NCBI RefSeq assembly: GCF_027744825.2
Contig: NW_026527057.1
Location: forward strand, 124,001-188,000
DNA length: 64,000 nucleotides
Direction of reading: 5' to 3'
From: Synchiropus splendidus
Lineage: Eukaryota; Chordata; Actinopteri; Syngnathiformes; Callionymidae
Part shown: positions 13,301-24,779 of the stretch, piece after piece
Numbering within the stretch: position 1 is the first letter of the stretch
Layout: each line of letters starts with the position of its first letter
Notes under the pieces: generated by a model
What the model saw: the letters and a program-made list of their open reading frames with translations, nothing else
Told to the model about the DNA's origin: nothing
The model's database searches: none
Translations under genes and position numbers: made by a program

Positions 13301-14850
13301 AGCTTATATTTGATGTGCAACTACTAGAAAGACCCTTTCTGCTATAGTGGGAGGTGAACATTTCATGTTCTGAAGCTTCCCTCAGAAGTTGTGGCACAAT
13401 GCGTAAAAAGCGTTTTCAGCCTGAGATAAGGTGGGTTCCGAAACGCCAAACGTAAAAATGTTTATCACTTTGGAACAACACTTCAGACAGCATAGATTTG
13501 ATGTGCAACTGCTAGAAAGACCCTTTCTGCTATAGTGGGATGTAAACATTTCATGTTCGGAAGCTTCCATGCAAAGTTATGGCACAATGCAGACAACGCG
13601 TTTTCAGCCTGAGATAAGGTCGATTCTGGAACACCAAACATAAAAATGTTGATAACTTTCGAAAAACACTTCAGACAGCTTAGATTTGATGTGCAACTAC
13701 TAGAAAGACCCTTTCTGCTATAGTGTTAGGTCAAAATTTCATGTTCTGAAGCTTCCCTGGAAAGTTATGGGACAATGCAGAAAACAATTTTTCATCCTGA
13801 GATTAGGTCGATTCTGTAACTCCAAACATAAAAATGTTGATAACTTTGGAAAAACACTTCAGACAGCTTAGATTTGATGTGCAACTTCTAGAAAGACCCT
13901 TTCTGCTATAGTGGGAGGTGAACATTTCATGTTCTGAAGCTTCCCTGAGAAGTTATGGCACAATGCAGACAACGCGTTTTCAGCCTGAGATAAGGTCGAT
14001 TTAGGAACCCCAAACATAAAAATGTTGATATCTATGGAAAAACACTTCAGACAGCTTAGATTTGATGTTCAACGACTAGAAAGACCCTTTCTGCTATAGT
14101 GGGAGGTGAACATTTCATGTTCTGAAGCTTCCCTGAGAAGTTATGGCACAATGCAGAAAACGCTTTTCAGCCTGAGATAAGGTCGGTTCCGGAACGCCAA
14201 TCATAAAAATGTTGATAACTTTGGAAAAACACTTCAGACAGCTTAGATTTGATGTGCAACTACTATAAAGACCCTTTCTGCTATAGTGTTAGGTCAAAAT
14301 TTCATGTTCTGAAGCTTCCCTGGAAAGTTATGGTACAATGCAGAAAACAATTTTTCATCCTGAGATTAGTTCGATTCTGTAACTCCAAACATAAAAATGT
14401 TGATAACTTTGGAAAAACACTTCAGACAGCTTAGATTTGATGTGCAACTTCTAGAAAGACCCTTTCTGCTATAGTGGGAGGTGAACATTTCATAGTTCTG
14501 AAGCTTCCCTGAGAAGTTATGGCACAATGCAGAAAACGCGTTTTCAGCCTGAGATAAGGTCGATTTAGGAACCCCAAACATAAAAATGTTGATATCTATG
14601 GAAAAACACTTCAGACAGCTTAGATTTGATGTTCAACGACTAGAAAGACCCTTTCTGCTATAGTGGGAGGTGAACATTTCATGTTCTGAAGCTTCCCTGA
14701 GAAGTTATGGCACAATGCAGAAAACGCTTTTCAGCCTGAGATAAGGTGGGTTCCGGAACGCCAATCATAAAAATGTTGATAACTTTGGAAAAACACTTCA
14801 GACAGCTTAGATTTGATGTGCAACGACTAGAAAGACCCTTTCTGCAATAG
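10341..14850 (+). repeat. HOR series of 5-, 3-, 5-, 5- and 3-monomer units
   Basis: The marker AGTGTTAGGT occurs at 10341, 11281, 11844, 12783, 13722 and 14285. Successive spacings are 940, 563, 939, 939 and 563 bp, that is 5, 3, 5, 5 and 3 monomers. The units at 11844-12782 and 12783-13721 are nearly identical by eye. The 3-monomer units lack the two monomers carrying CCTCAGAAGTTGTGG and TTTATCACTTTGGAAC that the 5-monomer units contain. A further marker copy lies at 19172. Confidence 0.85.
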
Positions 14851-15119
14851 AGGGAGGTGAACATTTCATTTTCTGAAGCTTCCCTGAAAAGTTATGGCAC
14901 AATGCGTTAAACGCGTTTTCAGCCTGAGATAAGGTGGGTTCCGAAACGCCAAACGTAAAAAAGTTTATCACTTTGGAACAACACTTCAGACGGCTTAGAT
15001 TTGATGTGCAACTTCTAGAAAGACCCTTTCTGCTATAGTGGGAGGTAAAACTTTCATGTTCGGAAGCTTCCATGCAAAGTTGTGGCACAATGCAGACAAC
15101 GCGTTTTCAGCCTGAGATA

Positions 15120-16255
15120 AGGTCGGTTCTGGAACGCCAAACATAAAAATGTTGATAACTTTCGAAAAACACTTCAGACAGCTTAGATTTGATGTGCAAC
15201 TACTAGAAAGACCCTTTCTGCTATAGTGGGAGGTGAACATTTCATGTTCTGAAGCTTCCCTGAGAATTATGGCACAATGCAGAAAACGCGTTTTCAGCCT
15301 GAGATAAGGCGGGTTCCGAAACGCCAAACGTAAAAATATTGATCACTTTGGAACAACACTTCAGACAGCTTAGATTTGATGTGCAACTACTAGAAAGACC
15401 CTTTCTGCTATAGTGGGAAGTGAACATTTCATTTTCTGAAGCTTCCCTGAGAAGTTATGGCACAATGCAGAAAACACGATTTAAGCCTGAGATAAGGTGG
15501 GTTCCGAAACGCCAAACGTAAAAATGTTGATCACTTTGGAACAACAATTCAGACAGCTTAGATTTGATGTGCAAGTACTAGAAAGACCCTTTCTGTTACA
15601 GTGGGAGGTGAAAATTTCATGTGCTAAAGGTTCCCTGCAAAGTTATGGCACAATGCGTAAATCGCGTTTTCAGCCTGAGATGAGGTCGATTCTGGAACGC
15701 CAAACATAAAAATGTTGATAACTTTCGAAAAACACTTCAGACAGCTTAGATTTGATGTGCAACTACTAGAAAGACCCTTTCTGCTATAGTGGGAGGTGAA
15801 CATTTCATGTTCTGAAGCTTCCCTGAGAATTATGGCACAATGCAGAAAACGCGTTTTCAGCCTGAGATAAGGTGGGTACCGAAACGCCAAACGTAAAAAT
15901 ATTGATCACTTTGGAACAACACTTCAGACAGCTTAGATTTGATGTGCAAGTACTAGAAAGACCCTTTCTGCTATAGTGGGAAGTGAACATTTCATTTTCT
16001 GAAGCTTCCCTGAGAAGTTATGGCACAATGCAGAAAACGCGTTTTAAGCCTGAGATAAGGTGGGTTCCGAAACGCCAAACGTAAAAATGTTGATCACTTT
16101 GGAACAACAATTCAGACAGCTTAGATTTGATGTGCAAGTACTAGAAAGACCCTTTCTGTTACAGTGGGAGGTGAAAATTTCATGTTCTAAAGGTTCCCTC
16201 CAAAGTTATGGCACAATGCGTAAATCGCGTTTTCAGCCTGAGATGAGGTCGATTC
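15120..16255 (+). repeat. Tandem 3-monomer HOR, two copies of 563 bp
   Basis: Features at 15242, 15497 and 15640 recur at 15805, 16060 and 16203, an offset of 563 bp. Shared variants are CCCTGAGAATTATGG (a one-base deletion), AAAATATTGATCAC, CAACAATTCAGACAGC, and CTAAAGGTTCC with GCGTAAATCGCG. The two copies are directly adjacent and differ by a few bases. Confidence 0.85.
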
Positions 16256-18000
16256 TGGAACGCCAAACATAAAAATGTTGATAACTTTGGAAAAACACTT
16301 CAGACAGCTTAGATTTGATGTGCAACTACTAGAAAGACCCTTTCTGCTATAGTTCGAGGTCGAAATTTCATGTTCTGAAGCTTCCTTGGAAAGTTATGGG
16401 ACAATGCAAAAAAAGATTTTTCATCCTGAGATAAGGTCGATTCCGGAACACCAAACATAAAAATTTTGATAACTTTCGAAAAACACTTCAGACAGCTTAG
16501 ATTTGATGTGCAACTACAAGAAAGACCCTGTCTGCTATAGTGGGAGGTGAAAATTTCATTTTCTGAAGCTTCCCTGCAAAGTTATGGCACAAAGCGTAAA
16601 AACCGTTTTCAGCCCGAGACAAGGTCGATTCCGGAACGCCAAACATAAAAATGTTGATAACTTTGGAAAAACACTTCAGACAGCTTAGATTTGATGTGCA
16701 ACTACTAGAAGGACCCTTTCTGCTATAGTAGGAGGTTAAAATTTCATGTTCTGAAGCTTCCCTGCAAAGTTATGGCACAATGCAGAAAATGCGTTTTCAG
16801 CCGGAGATAAGGTTGATTCCGGAACGCCAAACATAAAAATGTTGATAACTTTGGAAAAACACTTCAAACAGCTTAGATTTGATGTGCAACTACTAGAAAA
16901 ACCCTTTCTGCTATGGTGGGAGGTGAAAATTTTAATTTTCTGAAGCTTCCCTGCAAAGTTATGGCACAAAGCGTAAAAACCGTTTTTAGCCTGAGATAAG
17001 GTCGATTCCGGAACGCCAAACAAAAAAATGTTGATAACTTTGGAAAAACACTTCAGACAGCTTAGATTTGATGTGCAACTACGAGAAAGACCCTTTCTGC
17101 TACAGTGGGAGGTGAACATTTCATGTTCTGAAGCTTCCCTGCAAATTTATGGCACAATGCGTAAAACGCGTTTTCAGCCTGAGATAAGGTCGATTCCGGA
17201 ACGCCATACATAAAAATGTTGATAACTTTGGAAAAACACTTCAGACAGCTTCGATTTGATGTGCAACTACTAGAAAGACCCTTTCTGCTATACTGGGAGG
17301 TGAACATTTCATGTTCTGAAGCTTCCCTGAGAAGTTATGGCACAATGCAGAAAACGATTTTTCATCCTGAGATAAGGTCGATTCCGGAACGCCGAACATA
17401 AAAATGTTGATAACTTTCGAAAAACACTTCGGACAGCTTAGATCTGATGTGCAACTACTAGAAAGACCCTTTCTGCTATAGTGGGAGGTGAACATTTCAT
17501 GTTCTGAGGCTTCCCTGCAAAGTTATGGCACAATGCGTAAAACGTGTTTTCAGCCTGAGATAATGTCGATTTCGGAACGCCAAACATAAAAATGTTATTA
17601 ACTTAAAAAAAAACACATCAGACAGCTTAGATTTGATGTGCAACTACTAGAAAGACCCTTTCTGCTATAGTTGGACGTGAAAATTTCATGTTCTGAAACT
17701 TCCCTGCAAAGATATGGCACAATGCAGAAAACGCGTTTTCAGCTTGAGATAAGGTGGGTTCCGGAACGCCAAACATAAAAATGTCGATAACTTTCGAAAA
17801 ACACTTCAGACAGCTTAGATTTGATGTGCAACTACTAGAAAGACCCTTTCTGCTATAGTTGGACGTGAAAATTTCATGTTCTGAAACTTCCCTGCAAAGT
17901 TATGGCACAATGCAGAAAACGCGTTTTCAGCTTGAGATAAGGTGGGTTCCGGAACGCCAAACATAAAAATGTTGATAACTTTCGGAAAACATTTCAGACA

Positions 18001-18165
18001 GCTTAGATTTGATGTGCAACTACTAGAAAGACCCTTTCTGCTATAGTGGGAGGTGAACATTTCATGTTCTGAAGCTTCCCTGAGAAGTAATGGCACAATG
18101 CGTAAAACGCGTTTTCAGGCTGAGAAAAGGTCGATTCCGGAACGCCAAACATTAAAATGTTGCTA
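18001..18165 (+). repeat. D2 block repeated 9 monomers downstream (copy 1)
   Basis: The segment with CCCTGAGAAGTAATGG, TTCAGGCTGAGAAAAGG and CATTAAAATGTTGCTAAC recurs at 19692-19856 with an offset of 1691 bp (9 x 188 - 1). The shared private variants make independent origin unlikely. Confidence 0.75.
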
Positions 18166-19691
18166 ACTTTGGAAAAACACTTCAGACAGCTTAGATTTGA
18201 TGTGCAACTACTAGAAAGACCCTTTCTGCTATAGTGGGAGGTGAACATTTCATGTTCTGAAGCCTCCTTGAGAGGATATGGCACAATGCAGAAAACGCTT
18301 TTCAGCCTGAGATAAGGTGGGTTCCGGAACGCCAAGCGTAAAAATGTTGATAACTTTGGAACAACACTTCAGACAGCTTAGATTTGATGTGCAACTACTA
18401 GAAAGACCCTTTCTGCTATAGTGGGAGGTGAAAATTTCATTTTCTGAAGCTTCCCTGAAAAGTTATGGCACAATGCGTAAAACGCGTTTTCAACCTGAGA
18501 TAAGGTCGATTCCGGAACGCCAAACATAAAAATGTTGATAACTTTGGAAAAACACTTCAGACAGCTTAGATTTGATGTGCAACTACTAGAAAGACCCTTT
18601 CTGCTTTTGTGGGAGGTGAACATATCATGTTCTGAAGCTTCCCTGAGAAGTTATGGCACAATGCAGAAAACGCGTTTTCAGCCTGTGATAAGGTGGGTTC
18701 CGAAAGGCCAAACGTAAAAATGTTGATCACTTTGGAAAAACACTTCAGACAGCTTAGATTTGATGTGCAACTACTAGAAAGACCCTTTCTGCTATAGTGG
18801 GAGGTGAACATTTCATGTTCTGAAGCTTCCCTGAGAAGTTATGGCACATTGCAGAAAACACGTTTTCAGCCTGTGATAAGGTGGGTTCCGAAACGCCAAA
18901 CGTAAAAATGTTGATCACTTTGGAAAAACACTTCAGACAGCTTAGATTTGATGTGCAACTACTAGAAAGACCCTTTCTGCTATAGTGGGAGGTAAAAATT
19001 TCATGTTCGGAAGCTTCCATTCAAAGTTATGGCACAATGCAGACAACGTGTTTTCAGCCTGAGATAAGGTCGATTCTGGAAAGCCAAACATAAAAATGTT
19101 GATAACTTTCGAAAAACACTTCAGACAGCTTAGATTTGATGTGCAACTACTAGAAAGAACCTTTCTGCTATAGTGTTAGGTCAAAATTTCATGTTCTGAA
19201 GCTTCCCTGGAAAGTTATGGCACAATGCAGAAAACAATTTTTCATCCTGAAATAAGGTCGATTCTGTAACGCCAAACATAAAAATGTTGATAACTTTGGA
19301 AAAACACTTCAGACAGCTTAGATTTGATGTGCGACTTCTAGAAAGACCCTTTCTGCTATAGTGGGAGGTGAACATTTCATGTTCTGAAGCTTCCCTGAGA
19401 AGTTATGGCACAATGCAGAAAACGCGTTTTCAGCCTGAGATAAGGTGGTTTCCGAAACGCCAAACGTAAAAATGTTGATAACTTTGGAACAACACTTCAG
19501 ACAGCTTAGATTTGATGTGCAACTACAAGAAAGACCCTTTCTGCTATAGTGGGAGGTGAAAATTTCATGTTCTAAAGGTTCCCTGCAAAGTTATGGCACA
19601 ATGCGTAAAACGTGTTTTCAGCCTGAGATAAGGTCGATTCCGGAACGCCAAACATAAAAATGTTGATAACTTTCGGAAAACATTTCAGACA

Positions 19692-19856
19692 GCTTAGATT
19701 TGATGTGCAACTACTAGAAAGACCCTTTCTGCTATAGTGGGAGGTGAACATTTCATGTTCTGAAGCTTCCCTGAGAAGTAATGGCACAATGCGTAAAACG
19801 CGTTTTCAGGCTGAGAAAAGGTCGATTCCGGAACGCCAAACATTAAAATGTTGCTA
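19692..19856 (+). repeat. D2 block repeated 9 monomers downstream (copy 2)
   Basis: Copy of 18001-18165. Just after it the D2 marker CCTGAGAAG disappears and D3-type monomers begin, so this block sits at the D2/D3 boundary. Confidence 0.7.
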
Positions 19857-20327
19857 ACTTTGGAAAAACACTTCAGACAGCTTATATTTGATGTGCAACC
19901 ACTAGAGAGACAATTTCTGCTATAGTGGTAGGTGAAACTTTCGTGTTCTGAAGCTTTCCTTCAAAGTTATGGCATAATGCAGCAATCGCGTTTTCAGTCT
20001 GAGATAAGGTGGGTTCCGGAACGCCAAACATAAAATTGTTGATAACTTTGGAAAAAACATTTCAGACAGTTTAGATTTGATGTGCAACTACTAGAAAGAC
20101 CCTTTCTGCTATTGTGGGAAGTGAAAATTTCATGTTCTGAAGCTTCCCTGCAAAGTTATGGGACAATGCAGAAAACGCGTTTTCAGCCTGAGATAAGGTG
20201 GGTTCCGGAACGCCAAACATAAAAATGTTGATAACTTTGGAAAAAACATATCAGACAGCTTAGATTTGATGTGCAACTACTACAAAGACCCTTTCTGCTA
20301 TAGTGAGAGCAGAAAATTTCATGTTCT

Positions 20328-20335
20328 GAAGCTTC
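20328..20335. repeat. Example of the GAAGCTTC palindrome (HindIII site)
   Basis: An 8-bp palindrome present in most monomers, extended to GGAAGCTTCC in TCGGAAGCTTCCATGC variants. It implies that HindIII would cut much of the array into 188-bp multiples. D1 CGGAAGCATCC and D6 GAAGTCTCC subtypes lack it. Confidence 0.85.
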
Positions 20336-20359
20336 CCTGCAAAGTTATGGCACAATGCA

Positions 20360-20373
20360 GAAAACGCGTTTTC
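20360..20373. repeat. Example of the GAAAACGCGTTTTC 14-bp palindrome
   Basis: A perfect 14-bp palindrome with two CpGs and an MluI site (ACGCGT) at its centre. One copy is expected in nearly every monomer; this is a representative intact one. Variants usually change one CpG (CGTG, CACG or CGCA) or lose one G. Confidence 0.9.
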
Positions 20374-20390
20374 AGCCTGAGATAAGGTGG

Positions 20391-20400
20391 GTTCCGGAAC
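20391..20400. repeat. Example of the GTTCCGGAAC 10-bp palindrome
   Basis: A perfect dyad at the monomer junction used here for phasing. It shortens to TTCCGGAA (8 bp) in monomers ending GGTCGA. It starts 17 bp after the GAAAACGCGTTTTC palindrome. Variants are mainly CCAG, CTGG and GAATGCC changes, all at CpG. Confidence 0.9.
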
Positions 20401-20404
20401 GCCA

Positions 20405-20418
20405 AACATAAAAATGTT
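20405..20418 (+). repeat. Example of the AACAT-AAAA-ATGTT inverted repeat
   Basis: A 5-bp perfect stem with a 4-base A loop, 4 bp after the GTTCCGGAAC palindrome. Frequent variants that break the stem are AACGT (CAAACGTAAAAATG), AACTT and, in D4/D6, AACATAAGAATGTT, which keeps the stem and changes only the loop. Confidence 0.8.
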
Positions 20419-23400
20419 GATAACTTTCGAAAAACACTTCAGACAGCTTAGATTTGATGTGCAACTACTAGAAAAACCCTTTCTGCTATAGTGGGAGGTG
20501 AAAATTTCATTTTCTGGAACTTCCCTGCAAAGTTATGGCACAATGCGGTCAACGCGTCTTCAGCCTGAGATAAGTTCGATTCCGGAACGCCAAACATAAA
20601 AATGTTGATAACTTTCGAAAAACACTTCAGACAGCTTAGATTTGATGTGCAACTACTAGAAAGACCCTTTCTGCTACAGTGGGAGGTTAAAATTTCATGT
20701 TCTGAAGCTTCCCTGCAAAGTTATGGCACAATGCAGAAAACGCGTCTTCAGCCTGAGATAAGGTGGGTTCCGGAACGCCAAACATAAAAATGTTCATAAC
20801 TTTGGAAAAAACATTTCAGACAGCTTAGATTTGATGTGCAACTACTAGAAAGACCCTTTCTGCTATTGTGGGAAGTGACAATTTCATGTTCTGAAGCTTC
20901 CCTGCAAAGTTTTGGGACAATGCAGAAAACGCGTTTTCAGCCTGAGGTAAGGTGGGTTCCGGAACGCCAAACATAAAAATGTTGATAACTTTGGAAAAAA
21001 CATATCAGACAGCTTAGATTTGATGTGCAACTACTACAAAGACCCTTTCTGCTATAGTGGGAGCTGAAAATTTCATGTTCTGAAGCTTCCCTGCAAAGTT
21101 ATGGCACAATGCAGAAAACGCGTTTTCAGCCTGAGATAAGGTGGGTTCCGGAACGCCAAACATAAAAAAGTTGATAACTTTGGAAAAACACTTCGGACAG
21201 CTTATATTTGATGTGCAACTACTAGAAAGACCCTTTCTGCTATAGTGGGAGGTGAAACTTTCATTTTATGAAGCTTTCCTTCAAAGTTATGGGACAATGC
21301 AGAAAACGCATTTTCAGCCTGACATAAGGTGGGTTCCGGAATGCCAAACATAAAAATGTTAATAACTTTCGAAAAACACTTCAGACAGATTAGATTTGAT
21401 GTGCAACTATTAGAAAGACCCTGTTTGTCATAGTGGGAGCTGAAAATGTTATGTTCTGATGCTTCCCTGCAAAGTTAAGGAACAATGCAGAAAACGCGTT
21501 TTCAACCTGAGATAAGGAGGGTTCCGGAACGCCAAACATAAAAATGTTGATAACTTTGGAAAAACACTTCAGACAGCTTAGATTTGATGTGCAACTACTA
21601 CAAAGACCCTTTCTGCTATAGTGGGAGCAGAAAATTTCATGTTCTGAAGCTTCCCTGCAAAGTTATGGCACAATGCAGAACACGCGTTTTCAGCCTGAGA
21701 TAAGGTGGGTTCCGGAACGCCAAACATAAAAATGTTGATAACTTTGGAAAAAACACTTCAGACAGCTTAGATTTGATGTGCAACTACTAGAAAGACCCTT
21801 TCTGCTATAGTGGGAGGTGAAAATTTCATGTTCCGAAGCTTCCCTGCAAAGTTATGGCACAATGCAGAAAACGCGTTTTCAGCCTGAGATAAGGTGGGTT
21901 CCGGAATGCCAAACATAAAAATGTTAATAACTTTCGAAAAACACTTCAGACAGATTAGATTTGATGTGCAACTATTAGAAAGACCCTGTTTGTCATAGTG
22001 GGAGCAGAAAATTTTATGTTCTGATGCTTCCCTGCAATGTTAAGGAACAATGCAGAAAACGCGTTTTCAGCCTGAGATAAGGTGGGTTCCGGAACGCCAA
22101 ACATAAAAATGTTGATAACTTTGGAAAAACACTTCAGACAGCTTAGATTTGATGTGCAACTACTAGAAAGAGCCTTTCTGCTACAGTGGGTGGTTAAAAT
22201 TTCATGTTCTGAAGATTCCCTGCAAAGTTATGGCATAAAGCAGAAAACGCGTTTTCAGCCAGAGATAAGGTGGGTTCAGGAACGCCAAACATAAAAATGT
22301 TGAAAGCTTTGGAAAAAAACTTCATACAGCTAAGATTTGATGTGCAACTACTAGAAAGACCCTTTCTGCTATTGTGGGAAGTGAAAATTTCATGTTCTGA
22401 AGCTTCCCTGCAAAGTTATGGGACAATGCAGAAAACGCGTTTTCAGCCTGAGATAAGCTGAGTTCCGGAACGCCAAACATAAAAATGTTGATAACTTTGG
22501 AAAAAACATATCAGACAGCTTAGATTTGATGTGCAACTACTACAAAGACCCTTTCTGCTATAGTGGGAGCTGAAAATTTCATGTTCTGAAGCTTCCCTGC
22601 AAAGTTATGGCACAATGCAGAAAACGCCTTTTCAGCCTGAGATAAGGTGGGTTCCGGAACGCCAAACATAAAAATGTTGATAACTTTGGAAAAAACAATT
22701 CAGACAGCTTAGATTTGATGTGCAACTACTAGAAAGACCCTTTCTGCTATAGTGGGAGGTTAAAATTTCATGTTCTGAAGCATCCCTGCAAAGTTATGGC
22801 ACAATGCAGAAAACGCGTCTTCAGCCTGAGATAAGGTGGGTTCCGGAACGCCAAACATAAAAATGTTCATAACTTTGGAAAAAATATTTCAGAGAGCTTA
22901 GATTTGATGTCCAACTACTAGAAAGACCCTTTCTGCTATTGTGGGAACTGACAATTTCATGTTCTGAAGCTTCCCTGCAAAGTTATGGAACAATGCAGAA
23001 AACGCGTTTCAGCCTGAGGTAAGGTGGCTTCCGGAACGCCAAACATAAAAATGTTGATAACTTTCGAAAAACACTTCAGACAGCTTAGATTTGATGTGCA
23101 AATACTAGAAAGACCCTTTCTGCTATAGTGGGAGGTGAACATTTCATGTTCTGATAATTCCCTGAGAAGTTATGGCACAATGCAGAAAACGCGTTTTCAG
23201 CCTGAGATAAGGTGGTTTCCAAAACGCCAAACGTAAAAATGTTTATTACTTTGGAACAACACTTCTGACAGCTTAGATTTAATGTGCAACTACTAGAAAG
23301 ACCCTTTCTGCTATAGTGGGAGGTGAAAATTTCATTTTCTGAATCTTCCCTGAGAATTAATGGCACATGCACAAAACGCGTTTTCAGCCTGAGATAAGGT

Positions 23401-24779
23401 GGGTTCCGGAACGCCAAACGTAAAAATGTTGATAACTTTCGAAAAACACTTCAGACAGCTTAGATTTGATGTGCAACTAATAGAAAGACCCTTTCTGCCA
23501 TAGTGGGAGGTCATAATTTCATGTTCTGAAGCTTCCCTGGAAAGTTATGTGACAATGCGTAAAACGCGTTTTCAGCCTGAGATAAGGTCGATTCCGGAAC
23601 GCCAAACATAAAAATGTTGATAACTTTCGAAAAACACTTCAGACAGCTTAGATTTGATGTGCAACTACAAGAAAGACCCTTTCTGCTATAGTGGGAGGTG
23701 AAAATTTCATGTCCTGAAGCTTCCCTGCAAAGTTATGGCACAATGCAGAAAACGCGTTTTCAGCCTTAGATAAGGTGGGTTCCGGAACGCCAAACTTAAA
23801 AATGTTGATAACTTTCAAAAAACACTTCAGACAGCTTAGATTTGATGTCCAACTACTAGAAAAACCCTTTCTGCTATAGTGGGAGGTGAAAATTTCATTT
23901 TCTGGAACTTCCCTGCAAAATTATGGCACAATGCGTAAAACGCGTCTTCAGCCTGAGATAAATAAGGTCGATTCCGGAACGCCAAACATAAAAATGTTGA
24001 TAACTTTGGAAAAACATTTCAGACAGCTTATATTTGATGTGCAACTACTAGAAAGACCCTTTCTGCTGTAGTGGGAGGTGAAACTTTCATGTTCTGAAGC
24101 TTCCCTTCAAAGTTATGGGACAATGCAGAAAACGCATTTTCTGCCTGAGATAAGGTGGGTTCCGGAACGCCACACTTAAAAATGTTACTAACTTTCGAAA
24201 AACTCTTCAGACAGATTAGATTTGATGTGCATCTATTAGAAAGACCCTGTTTGTCATAGTGGGAGCTGAAAATTTTATGTTCTGATAATTCCCTGCAAAG
24301 TTAAGGGACAATGCAGAAAACGCGTTTTCAGCCTGAGATAAGGTGGATTCCGGAACGCCAAACATAAAAATGTTGATAACTTTGGAAAAACCCTTCAGAC
24401 AGCTTAGATTTGATGTGTAACTGCTAAAAAGACCCTTTCTGCTAGAGTGGGAGGTGAAACTTTCATGTTCTGAAGCTTTCCTTAAAAGTTATGGCACAAT
24501 GCAGAAAACGCGTTTTCAGCCTGAGACAAGGTGGGTTCCGGAACGCCAAACATAAAAATGTTGATAACTTTCGAAAAACACTTCAGACAGATTTGATTTG
24601 ATGTGCAACTATTAGAAAGACCCTGTTTGTCATAGTGGGAGCTGAAAATTTCATGTTCTGATGCTTCCCTGCAAAGTTAAGGAACAATGCACAAAACGCG
24701 TTTTCAGCCTGAGATAAGGTGGGTTCCGGAACGCCAAACTTAAAAATGTTGATAACTTTGGAAAAACACTTCAGACAGC

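Larger units (their letters stand above)
9900..19900 (+). repeat. Satellite territory D2
   Basis: About 53 monomers. It is marked by GTGAACATTTCATG with CCCTGAGAAG in place of CCCTGCAAAG, and by a subtype with CAAACGTAAAAATG and TATCACTTTGGAACAACAC. A further subtype carries TAGTGTTAGGTC with ACAATTTTTCATCC. Several monomers have lost one G of the ACGCGT palindrome (AAAACGCTTTTCAG) and are 187 bp long. That explains why local HOR offsets are 939 and 563 rather than 940 and 564. Confidence 0.75.

Noticed and set aside
10540..19800. Steroid-receptor element (GAACAnnnTGTTC) in D2 monomers
   Set aside because: The half-sites GAACA and TGTTC are separated by five bases, not three, so the site does not fit the receptor dimer consensus.
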